This document shows positions 1-4,982 of a stretch of DNA of 6,734 nt, in pieces. The stretch lies in NCBI GenBank assembly GCA_020028195.1, contig JAHWYE010000094.1, positions 1-6,734 of the forward strand. The letters run 5' to 3'. Positions within the stretch are counted from its first letter, which is position 1; every line of letters begins with the position of its first letter. The stretch is from Nitrospirota bacterium. Lineage in GTDB: Bacteria > Nitrospirota > Nitrospiria > Nitrospirales > Nitrospiraceae. Below the pieces are notes generated by a model, which searched no databases, was not told the origin of the DNA, and saw only the letters and a program-made list of their open reading frames with translations. The position numbers and the translations under genes were made by a program.

Positions 1-411
1 CGACACCCCAAAGTCCGCAGCGCACTATGCTACGCCGAGCGGGCAAGCCGGCGCCTCGCGCGCGCGATCTTGTACGCGATGACCTTGCATCGGACAGCGC
101 TCCGGGATGATCAAGGCCGGCAGAACCGGATCGAGGCAGTGGGAGATGATCTGCTCACCATCTCCGCCGCCGCCTTGTATGCTGAGTCGCAAGAACGAAC
201 CTACGGGTGCTCTGAGGTGTGGGATCTTGCCGATGAATTCTTCCGGAATGCCAAGGAACGGATCGGCAGGAACATCCGAGGGCTCCTTCACAATGACGAT
301 CGTATCCTGACCGCCATCGGCCGGCGCGCACTTCGCGGCGACTACCCGTCGTTTTCGAGCGGAATCATCAGGCGCGGCCTCAACGATTACCTCCCCAAGG
401 ACAAACGGTAG
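1..411 (+). CDS. Acyl-CoA dehydrogenase family protein, C-terminal fragment (5' end outside window)
   Basis: The reading frame is open from the first base, so the gene begins upstream of the window; 136 residues and a TAG stop are visible. The fragment is helix-rich and charged. Around visible residues 71-112 it has the pattern of a C-terminal helical segment of large bacterial acyl-CoA dehydrogenases: an 'LADEFFRNAKERI' helix, then 'LLHNDD' and a short 'ALRGDYPSFSSGII' tail. In those enzymes this region packs behind the FAD-binding four-helix domain and contains no catalytic base, so activity cannot be judged here. The family oxidises acyl-CoA thioesters to 2-enoyl-CoA with FAD, passing electrons to ETF. 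An internal TTG at 70 or ATG at 79 would give a short free-standing protein, but the continuous frame upstream argues against that. Only 24 bases separate it from the phosphoglucomutase gene, suggesting one transcript. The family call rests on remembered pattern similarity. Confidence 0.6.
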   Translation, partial: RHPKVRSALCYAERASRRLARAILYAMTLHRTALRDDQGRQNRIEAVGDDLLTISAAALYAESQERTYGCSEVWDLADEFFRNAKERIGRNIRGLLHNDDRILTAIGRRALRGDYPSFSSGIIRRGLNDYLPKDKR

Positions 412-424
412 GCGAGGCTGCATC

Positions 425-430
425 AAGAGG
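425..430 (+). promoter_or_regulatory. Ribosome binding site deciding the GTG start of pgm
   Basis: AAGAGG lies five bases before the GTG at 436. No in-frame ATG sits at a comparable distance. The next in-frame Met is residue 36, which would delete the conserved 'PGTSGLRKKT' loop, so the GTG start is preferred. Confidence 0.6.
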
Positions 431-435
431 AAGCC

Positions 436-2097
436 GTGACGGATACAACGCCTCCATTAGACATCACAACGGTTTCCACGACGCCCTTTCCAGATCAGCG
501 GCCCGGCACGTCGGGGTTGCGGAAGAAGACCCGTGTGTTCATGCAACCGCACTACCTCGAGAATTTCGTTCAATCGGTCTTCGACGCCATCCGTGAGGAG
601 ATCGGAGGCTTCGCGCACCAGACCTTGGTTGTGGGCGGCGACGGCCGCTACTACAACAGACCCGCAATCCAGACCATTCTCCGGCTCGCTGTGGCCAACG
701 GATTCGGCCGCGTGCTGATCGGGCGCGGAGGCCTGCTGTCAACGCCGGCCATGTCCGCGGTCATCCGTCGCCGAAGTGCGCTTGGAGGACTGGTCTTATC
801 AGCGAGCCATAACCCAGGTGGTCCTGACGCTGATTTCGGGATCAAGTACAACATCCGGAACGGCGGGCCTGCCCCGGAAGGCGTCACTGAACGCATCTAC
901 CAACGCACGTTGAACATCGCTGCGTACCGCACCGTGACGGTTCCCGACATTGATCTCGACCACCAAGGCGAGACCACGATCGGCCGCACACAGGCGATCG
1001 TCATTGACCCATTGGCCGACTACGCCGCTGTGATGGAGGACCTGTTTGACTTTGGGGCCTTGCGCAAGCTCTTCCGAAGCGGCTTCCGTCTGATCTTCGA
1101 CGCGATGCATGGCGTGACCGGTCCCTACGCGCAGGAGCTCCTGGAGAAACGGTTAGGCGCCCCGGCCGGTACGGTGATCCATGGGGCGCCGCTCGAGGAT
1201 TTCGGCGGCCATCATCCCGATCCGAACCTCGTGCATGCCGCCGAACTGGTGGCAGCGATGGCGGAGAGGGATGCGCCTGATCTTGGAGCGGCCTGTGACG
1301 GGGACGGAGATCGGAACCTGATTCTCGGGCGGACGTTCTTTGTGACGCCCGGTGACTCGCTGGCCATCATCACCGAGCACGCCCAGCGCTCGATTCCCGG
1401 CTATCGCACGGGGTTGGCCGGCGTCGCTCGTTCGATGCCGACCAGCACCGCTGTGGATCGTGTCGCAACGGCGCTCGGCGTTCCCTGCTACGAGACGCCG
1501 ACCGGATGGAAGTTTTTCGGCAACCTCATGGATGCGGGACTCTGTACCGTCTGCGGAGAGGAAAGCTTCGGCACCGGCTCGAGCCATCTGCGGGAGAAAG
1601 ATGGGGTCTGGGCCGTCCTGTGCTGGCTTTCCATCCTGGCCGCGACACGAACGTCTGTCGAGAAAATTGTCCAGGCCCATTGGGAACGATTCGGACGGAG
1701 CTATTTCCAGCGGTATGACTACGAGGACCTGGATGTGAAACAGGCTACCGAGATGGTGGCAGTCTTGCGGACGAAACTGACGACGTTGCTGGGCACATCG
1801 TTGTCCGGGAGTCGCATAACGGTGGCCGATGACTTCGGTTACAAAGATCCGGTGGATGGGACGGTCACCGAGCGGCAGGGGCTCCGCATTGTGCTGGCCG
1901 ACGGCTCGCGCATCGTCTGCCGTCTCTCCGGCACCGGCACCGAAGGCGCCACGCTGCGTGTGTATCTGGAACGCTACCAGAAGGATGCGGTGAATGAGGG
2001 CATCGAGCAGGTGTTAGCACCGTTGACCCACGTTGCCCTCCACCTCCTTGAACTCCGCGAACGCTGCGGGAGAGACAAGCCGACCGTCATCACCTGA
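436..2097 (+). CDS. pgm: Phosphoglucomutase, alpha-D-glucose phosphate-specific (PGM1-type)
   Basis: Cytoplasmic enzyme interconverting glucose-1-phosphate and glucose-6-phosphate through a phosphoserine and a glucose-1,6-bisphosphate intermediate. The 553-residue protein has the four-domain alpha-phosphohexomutase layout. 'PGTSGLRKKT' is at 23-32 and 'VVGGDGRYYN' at 65-74. The phosphoserine loop 'SASHNPGG' is at 122-129, with Ser124 as the expected catalytic residue. The Mg2+ loop 'DGDGDRN' is at 288-294 (Asp288, Asp290, Asp292). The sugar-selecting loop 'GEESFGTGSSHLREKDG' is at 374-390, with Glu375/Ser377 typical of glucose-specific enzymes. The phosphate-binding loop 'RLSGTGTEGATLRVY' is at 496-510. 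All key residues are intact and the length fits this subfamily. It starts with GTG behind a good ribosome binding site and follows the acyl-CoA dehydrogenase fragment by 24 bases. The loops fit PGM1-type better than the Pgm/ManB-type phosphomannomutase/phosphoglucomutase group. Function is secure; its pathway (glycogen, trehalose or nucleotide sugars) cannot be told from these neighbours. Confidence 0.95.
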   Translation: MTDTTPPLDITTVSTTPFPDQRPGTSGLRKKTRVFMQPHYLENFVQSVFDAIREEIGGFAHQTLVVGGDGRYYNRPAIQTILRLAVANGFGRVLIGRGGLLSTPAMSAVIRRRSALGGLVLSASHNPGGPDADFGIKYNIRNGGPAPEGVTERIYQRTLNIAAYRTVTVPDIDLDHQGETTIGRTQAIVIDPLADYAAVMEDLFDFGALRKLFRSGFRLIFDAMHGVTGPYAQELLEKRLGAPAGTVIHGAPLEDFGGHHPDPNLVHAAELVAAMAERDAPDLGAACDGDGDRNLILGRTFFVTPGDSLAIITEHAQRSIPGYRTGLAGVARSMPTSTAVDRVATALGVPCYETPTGWKFFGNLMDAGLCTVCGEESFGTGSSHLREKDGVWAVLCWLSILAATRTSVEKIVQAHWERFGRSYFQRYDYEDLDVKQATEMVAVLRTKLTTLLGTSLSGSRITVADDFGYKDPVDGTVTERQGLRIVLADGSRIVCRLSGTGTEGATLRVYLERYQKDAVNEGIEQVLAPLTHVALHLLELRERCGRDKPTVIT

Positions 2098-2099
2098 TC

Positions 2100-2125
2100 T
2101 TGGTGTCGGCAGACCAGCCGACCAA
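2100..2125. terminator. Weak hairpin between convergent genes, possible terminator
   Basis: TTGG plus TCGGC (2100-2110, with a two-base bulge TG) can pair with GCCGACCAA (2117-2125) around a six-base loop. It lies three bases after the pgm stop, in the 61-base gap between convergent pgm and hemD, where a two-sided terminator would be expected. No run of T follows on either strand, so it is not a classical intrinsic terminator. Confidence 0.3.
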
Positions 2126-2158
2126 ATACCTTCATCTCGGCGACTGACCATAAAGGCT

Positions 2159-3016
2159 TTATCGCAGCGGCTGGGCTGACCGCTTCTTCGTCAGGATGAC
2201 GTGGGCCTCTTCACTGGCCTCTTTCACGAGGATGCCCATCTTGGGATGCGAGGGTTCCAGATCAACCGGCAAGTTGTAGCTGCGGAGCCGTTCGCTGGCA
2301 GTGGGCCCCACTGACGCAACGACCATCCGCCGCATGACCTGGCGAAACCGCTCAGTCTGGTTGTTCTCCGTGAGCATCTGCATGACATGGTCCACCTGCA
2401 CCGCGTTAGTGATCAAGACCACGTCCACCTGACCGGCAAGGATCGCGTCTAAAACCTGTGTGAGCGGGGCGGTATCCTCCGGGAGCGCCCAGCGATAGAC
2501 CGGGATCCTGCTCACATTGGCGCCTCGCTGCCGCAGCGCTTCCAACAGATCAACGTTCGAGACCCCGTATTCCTGGACAGCGACCCTCAGGCCGGCCACA
2601 GGCTTTCGATCATCGAGCGCTTGGAGGATGTCTCGCCAGGTATTGGGCTCCGGCACTGCGATCTCCGGAGTGAGGCTGAGCTCTTTCAGCGCTGCGATGG
2701 GCTTGGGCCCCCTGGCGACCAGGCAGACGCGCGCGAGTGCAGCCTTGATAGTGTCCAGCGACTGTCGAGTCTTGAGCGCCTCGACCATCGTCCTGGTGCC
2801 CACGCCGGTCAGCAGAATCACCATGTCGAACTGAGCAGCCAGGAGCTGCTCTCCGAACTGAAACACGGCGTGGTTGTCTTCGAGCGGGATCTCGCGCATG
2901 GAGGGAGCGACCAGCGGTTGCCCGCCGTAGCGGGTAATGAGGCGGGTCATCTCAGCCGCCATACGGCTTTCGAACGCCGCGACCTGCAGACCGTTGAACC
3001 CCAGAGGTTCAGTCAT
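2159..3016 (-). CDS. hemD: Uroporphyrinogen-III synthase
   Basis: Cytoplasmic enzyme that cyclises hydroxymethylbilane to uroporphyrinogen III, with inversion of ring D; this is the last step common to heme, siroheme and corrinoid synthesis. The 285-residue protein has the two-lobed HemD layout. The first lobe (about 8-36 and 145-280) opens with 'GLQVAAFESR'. The second lobe (about 37-135) carries 'DMVILLTGVGTRTM' at 64-77. The linker 'IPVYRWALPE' at 171-180 contains Tyr174, at the position of the conserved active-site tyrosine. 'VLITNAVQVDHVMQML' (200-215) and 'VASVGPTASERL' (233-244) are the usual product-side motifs. It is slightly longer than average, with a basic C-terminal tail. Its ATG overlaps the TGA of the upstream FGE-like gene as ATGA, and AGGAA lies nine bases before the start, so translation is probably coupled. 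No hemC or other tetrapyrrole gene is visible. HemD is poorly conserved between bacteria, so the call rests on overall pattern and these motifs. Confidence 0.85.
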   Translation of the reverse strand: MTEPLGFNGLQVAAFESRMAAEMTRLITRYGGQPLVAPSMREIPLEDNHAVFQFGEQLLAAQFDMVILLTGVGTRTMVEALKTRQSLDTIKAALARVCLVARGPKPIAALKELSLTPEIAVPEPNTWRDILQALDDRKPVAGLRVAVQEYGVSNVDLLEALRQRGANVSRIPVYRWALPEDTAPLTQVLDAILAGQVDVVLITNAVQVDHVMQMLTENNQTERFRQVMRRMVVASVGPTASERLRSYNLPVDLEPSHPKMGILVKEASEEAHVILTKKRSAQPLR

Positions 3017-3873
3017 TGTGCGTTGTTCCTGTTTGCCGACGTGTCCGCGGCGCAGCGGAACCCGGTGGAATGGTTGCGATCCAAGGGGTCACTCTTCACG
3101 CGGGTGAAGATGCGGACCAACGGGGTCTCGGCATACCATCCCGAACTGCGGATCACCTTATAAGAGCCGGTCTCGGGGCCCATCGGGTTCTTCACAGGGC
3201 TCTTCTCGTAATAAATCGGGTCGTACCAATCTGCGACCCATTCCCAAACGTTGCCGGCCATATCATAGGCCCCATAGGGACTCTTCCCGGCTTCGTAGCT
3301 GCCCACCGGCATGAGGGTCTTCTCGCCGATCCAACGTTGGTTGTAGTTGAGGTGTTTGTGAGTGGGTTCCACGTTCCCCCAGGGGAACCGGCGGTCGTCG
3401 GTGCCCCGCGCGGCTTTCTCCCATTCAGCTTCAGTGGGCAAGCGCTTACCTGCCCAGCGGCAGTAGGCCTCCGCGTCATACCAATCCACGTTGATCACGG
3501 GCCGGTCGGCGACGGATTCCGGCATCAGGCCGCCCTGCCACAAGTTTCTACTCGGATCTTTCGCGTGTTGCGGGGGACGATGGCCGGTGGCCTTGATGAA
3601 CTCCAGATAGCGCCCGTTGGTGACCTCGAACTTGTCGATAGAGAAGGCGTCGAGCTGGACCTCGTGGCGGGGATATTCGTCCCGTCCTCCGTCTCGGTCT
3701 CCTGGGGGCACACCCATCGGAAAGGGGCCCGCCGGCACCAGCACCATCGGCGCGCCGTCTTTCCCTGCGATCCCTGCTGGAACTGTCGCAGACGGTTCAG
3801 CCATGGCGGGGCCAAGAGGTTCTCGCATGAGCAGTGTCAGTGACAGCAAGACGAGGATGTGGAACAGTCGCAT
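3013..3873 (-). CDS. Exported formylglycine-generating-enzyme-like (SUMF1/EgtB/PvdO family) protein
   Basis: The first 25 residues look like a Sec signal peptide: 'MR', a hydrophobic stretch 'LFHILVLLSLTLLM', then 'AMA' before the likely cut at 25/26. The mature protein should therefore be periplasmic or secreted. Residues 41-277 form an FGE-sulfatase domain: 'VLVPAGPFPMG' near its start, 'FSIDKFEVTNGRYLEFI' (77-93), 'RPVINVDWYDAEAYCRWAG' (124-142), 'RLPTEAEWEKAAR' (144-156), 'GAYDMAGNVWEWVADW' (201-216) and the closing 'GFRCA' (271-275). The pair of catalytic cysteines of true formylglycine-generating enzymes is absent: the equivalent stretch reads 'VIRSSGWYAETPLVRIFTR', and the only cysteines are 138 and 274. 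Sulfatase activation is therefore unlikely, and a structural, binding or different oxygenase-like role is possible. The usual 'RGGSW' is altered to 'RSSGW'. The chosen ATG has GGAG six bases upstream; an in-frame ATG at 3918 would add 15 residues before the signal peptide and has no clear binding site. The stop overlaps the hemD start. Confidence 0.85.
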   Translation of the reverse strand: MRLFHILVLLSLTLLMREPLGPAMAEPSATVPAGIAGKDGAPMVLVPAGPFPMGVPPGDRDGGRDEYPRHEVQLDAFSIDKFEVTNGRYLEFIKATGHRPPQHAKDPSRNLWQGGLMPESVADRPVINVDWYDAEAYCRWAGKRLPTEAEWEKAARGTDDRRFPWGNVEPTHKHLNYNQRWIGEKTLMPVGSYEAGKSPYGAYDMAGNVWEWVADWYDPIYYEKSPVKNPMGPETGSYKVIRSSGWYAETPLVRIFTRVKSDPLDRNHSTGFRCAADTSANRNNAQ

Positions 3874-3879
3874 CGGCGA

Positions 3880-3883
3880 CTCC
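3880..3883 (-). promoter_or_regulatory. Ribosome binding site deciding the FGE-like start
   Basis: GGAG on the minus strand, six bases before the ATG at 3873. It favours this start over the ATG at 3918, which has no purine-rich site upstream and would bury the signal peptide behind 15 residues. Confidence 0.55.
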
Positions 3884-3944
3884 AATTGTCGAGCGACGAC
3901 GGTAAGGGCCAGGATCATAGTACGGCACGCTGTCTAAACGATAT

Positions 3945-3974
3945 AGTGTAAGGGGACTGCCTAGGCCTGTTCAA
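3945..3974 (-). promoter_or_regulatory. Candidate sigma70 promoter for the FGE-like/hemD unit
   Basis: On the minus strand TTGAAC (3969-3974) and TACACT (3945-3950) are separated by 18 bases; each matches four of six consensus positions. Transcription would start near 3938, leaving a leader of about 65 bases before the ATG at 3873. It is plausible by position in this divergent gap but only moderately good as sequence. Confidence 0.35.
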
Positions 3975-4009
3975 TGCTTGCATGGAACTGGTGGAAGCAC
4001 AGTTTTCAA

Positions 4010-4038
4010 TTGACGGAAGAGGGTCCCAGACCTACTAT
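4010..4038 (+). promoter_or_regulatory. Sigma70-type promoter for the VOC gene
   Basis: TTGACG (4010-4015, five of six matches to the -35 consensus) is followed by exactly 17 bases and then TACTAT (4033-4038, four of six matches to the -10). Predicted initiation is near 4045, giving a leader of about 30 bases before the ATG at 4075. It points away from the FGE-like/hemD unit, and the gene-free gap 3874-4074 otherwise holds only the weaker minus-strand candidate. Confidence 0.55.
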
Positions 4039-4074
4039 ACGATGCGGACGCTTCGATCAATGTGAATTTGGAAT

Positions 4075-4497
4075 ATGACGGTCCCACTGATTCGAGGATT
4101 GCGGCACTTGGCCTTGCGGGTGACGGATCTCGGTCGGTCACGAGCCTTCTACGAAGGAGTGTTCGGGATGAAGGTGGTATGGGAACCTGACCCAGACAAC
4201 GTGTATTTTAGCTCCGGGACCGACAATCTGGCCCTGCATCAGATTCCACGCGAGGAACTGGCACAGTATGGCAACCAAAGGGGGCAATTCCTCGATCACT
4301 TTGGGATGATCATGGACACGCCTGAGTCGGTGGACCAGATGTTTGACCAAGTGCACAAGGAAGCTGAAAGGTTCGGCGGAGCGATTGTGCACCAGCCGAA
4401 GCGCCACCGGGACAGCAGTTACTCGTTCTATGTGGCGGACCCCGACGGCAACACGATCCAGATTTTATATGAGCCAACGATCAGTCAGAAGGACTGA
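4075..4497 (+). CDS. VOC-superfamily (glyoxalase/dioxygenase fold) protein
   Basis: A 140-residue single-domain cytoplasmic protein with the paired beta-alpha-beta-beta-beta modules of the vicinal oxygen chelate fold. The first module starts 'LRHLALRVTDLGRSRAFYEGVFGMKVVWE' across residues 9-37 and the second runs from 'LDHFGMIMDTPESVDQMF' (73-90) to 'SFYVADPDGNTIQILYE' (117-133). Likely metal ligands by position are His11, His75 and Glu133, with His55 ('LALHQI') where glyoxalase I has its fourth ligand. Known family reactions include glyoxalase, ring-cleaving dioxygenase, fosfomycin-resistance transferase and epimerase; nothing here selects among them, so the substrate is unknown. The ATG has only a weak GGA upstream but a good promoter about 40 bases before it. 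Its last two codons and stop lie inside the left inverted repeat of the next element, so the original C-terminus may have been altered. Confidence 0.85.
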   Translation: MTVPLIRGLRHLALRVTDLGRSRAFYEGVFGMKVVWEPDPDNVYFSSGTDNLALHQIPREELAQYGNQRGQFLDHFGMIMDTPESVDQMFDQVHKEAERFGGAIVHQPKRHRDSSYSFYVADPDGNTIQILYEPTISQKD

Positions 4498-4520
4498 GGG
4501 CTGAGTGATGAGGGCTGAGG
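4490..4520 (+). repeat. Left 31-base inverted repeat of the four-helix-bundle cassette
   Basis: It begins AGGACTGAGG and ends GGGCTGAGG. Compared base by base with the reverse complement of 4941-4971, 26 of 31 positions match without gaps. It is itself built of short GG(A/G)CTGAG-like units, contains the stop codon of the VOC gene, and provides the purine-rich GAGGG (4510-4514) serving as ribosome binding site for the inner gene. Confidence 0.8.
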
Positions 4521-4523
4521 GTG

Positions 4524-4973
4524 ATGACTGAAAAGAAGGGGGCGAGGAAGTTTGAGGACTTGGTTGCGTGGCAGAAGGCGAGGGAATTGACTCGGGCGGT
4601 GTACCAGGTCTCTGCTTCGGGCGCTTTTGCCAAAGACTTTGGGCTAAGAGATCAGGTCCGCCGCTCGGCTGTTTCGGTCATGTCGAATCTTGCAGAAGGT
4701 TTTGAGCGTGGCAGTCGATCAGAGTTTCACCAATTTTTGAGTATCGCTAAGGCATCCTGTGCTGAACTGCGGTCTCAGTTTTATGTGGCGTTAGACACGC
4801 AGTACCTTGATCATCCTGCATTTCTTCGACTGCTCTCACAGGCAGAAGAAGTGGCGCGAATTATTGGTGGCCTGCGCGTGGCTGTTCAGAAGCAACGGGG
4901 GAAGGTCAACTCCGAACGATCACGACTGAGAGTTGTCGAGCCTCAGTCCTCAGCACTCGAACCTCAGTCCTGA
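4524..4973 (+). CDS. Four-helix-bundle protein, 23S rRNA intervening-sequence (S23/bIVP) family
   Basis: A 149-residue, almost wholly helical protein with the family signatures in order: 'FEDLVAWQKAREL' (10-22), 'LRDQVRRSAVSVMSNLAEGFERGS' within 41-64, and 'SIAKASCAELRSQFYVALD' (73-91). The family makes small barrel-like oligomers with a basic surface. Members occur in intervening sequences of 23S rRNA genes, as orphan genes, and as the related Avd accessory protein of diversity-generating retroelements; the biochemical role of orphans is unknown. ATG at 4524 is preferred to the overlapping GTG at 4521 because GAGGG at 4510-4514 is then nine bases away. The C-terminus past residue about 137 is encoded by the right inverted repeat and reads as a small repeat, 'VEPQSSALEPQS', unlikely to be part of the fold. 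No reverse transcriptase or rRNA is nearby. Confidence 0.9.
   Translation: MTEKKGARKFEDLVAWQKARELTRAVYQVSASGAFAKDFGLRDQVRRSAVSVMSNLAEGFERGSRSEFHQFLSIAKASCAELRSQFYVALDTQYLDHPAFLRLLSQAEEVARIIGGLRVAVQKQRGKVNSERSRLRVVEPQSSALEPQS
4924..4948. repeat. Seven-base perfect hairpin at the right end of the cassette
   Basis: GACTGAG (4924-4930) pairs with CTCAGTC (4942-4948) across an 11-base loop. The right arm is the inner part of the right inverted repeat, so the cassette end could fold alone in RNA or single-stranded DNA. There is no T-run, so it does not look like an intrinsic terminator. Confidence 0.4.
4941..4971 (-). repeat. Right 31-base inverted repeat of the four-helix-bundle cassette
   Basis: On the plus strand it starts CCTCAGTCCT and ends CCTCAGTCCT, so the ten-base unit occurs twice, 21 bases apart. 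Its reverse complement matches 4490-4520 at 26 of 31 positions. It encodes the last ten or so residues of the four-helix-bundle protein and finishes 11 bases before the start of the MBL gene. Confidence 0.8.
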
Positions 4974-4982
4974 CTATTCATT

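Larger units (their letters stand above)
4490..4971. mobile_element. Putative inverted-repeat cassette carrying a four-helix-bundle gene
   Basis: About 480 bases bounded by 31-base imperfect inverted repeats rich in CTGAGG / CCTCAG. It contains exactly one gene, a four-helix-bundle (S23/IVP-family) protein, and sits between the VOC and MBL genes as a self-contained unit. It encodes no transposase, so movement would need help in trans or another mechanism. I do not see an obvious target-site duplication: the flanks are ...CAGTCAGA on the left and GACTATTC... on the right. The inverted repeats are seen directly; mobility is inferred. S23-family genes are known as insertions in 23S rRNA genes and as scattered short orphan genes. 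Confidence 0.5.

Noticed and set aside
25..426. 133-codon open frame on the minus strand
   Set aside because: It lies antisense to the acyl-CoA dehydrogenase-like frame, which is open from the window edge, has a sensible helical composition and ends just before pgm. The minus-strand product looks like no family I know.
2150..2162. Perfect short palindrome ATAAAG-G-CTTTAT at the hemD stop
   Set aside because: The one-base centre cannot form a hairpin loop, and the length is within what chance would give; no operator role is likely at a gene's 3' end.
3016..3843. Long open frame on the plus strand opposite the FGE-like gene
   Set aside because: The minus strand carries clear FGE-domain motifs, a signal peptide and a ribosome binding site. 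The plus frame has no recognisable motif and is a by-product of GC-rich codon use.
3013..3873. Sulfatase-activating formylglycine-generating enzyme
   Set aside because: The catalytic cysteine pair is missing from the segment around 'RSSGWYAETPLVR', and no sulfatase gene is nearby.
4490..4973. Part of a diversity-generating retroelement, because Avd belongs to the same four-helix-bundle family
   Set aside because: No reverse transcriptase and no template/variable repeat pair is present in the window; the repeats seen are inverted, not direct adenine-varied copies.
4490..4973. 23S rRNA intervening sequence in place
   Set aside because: Flanking sequence is protein-coding (VOC and MBL genes), with no rRNA sequence around it.
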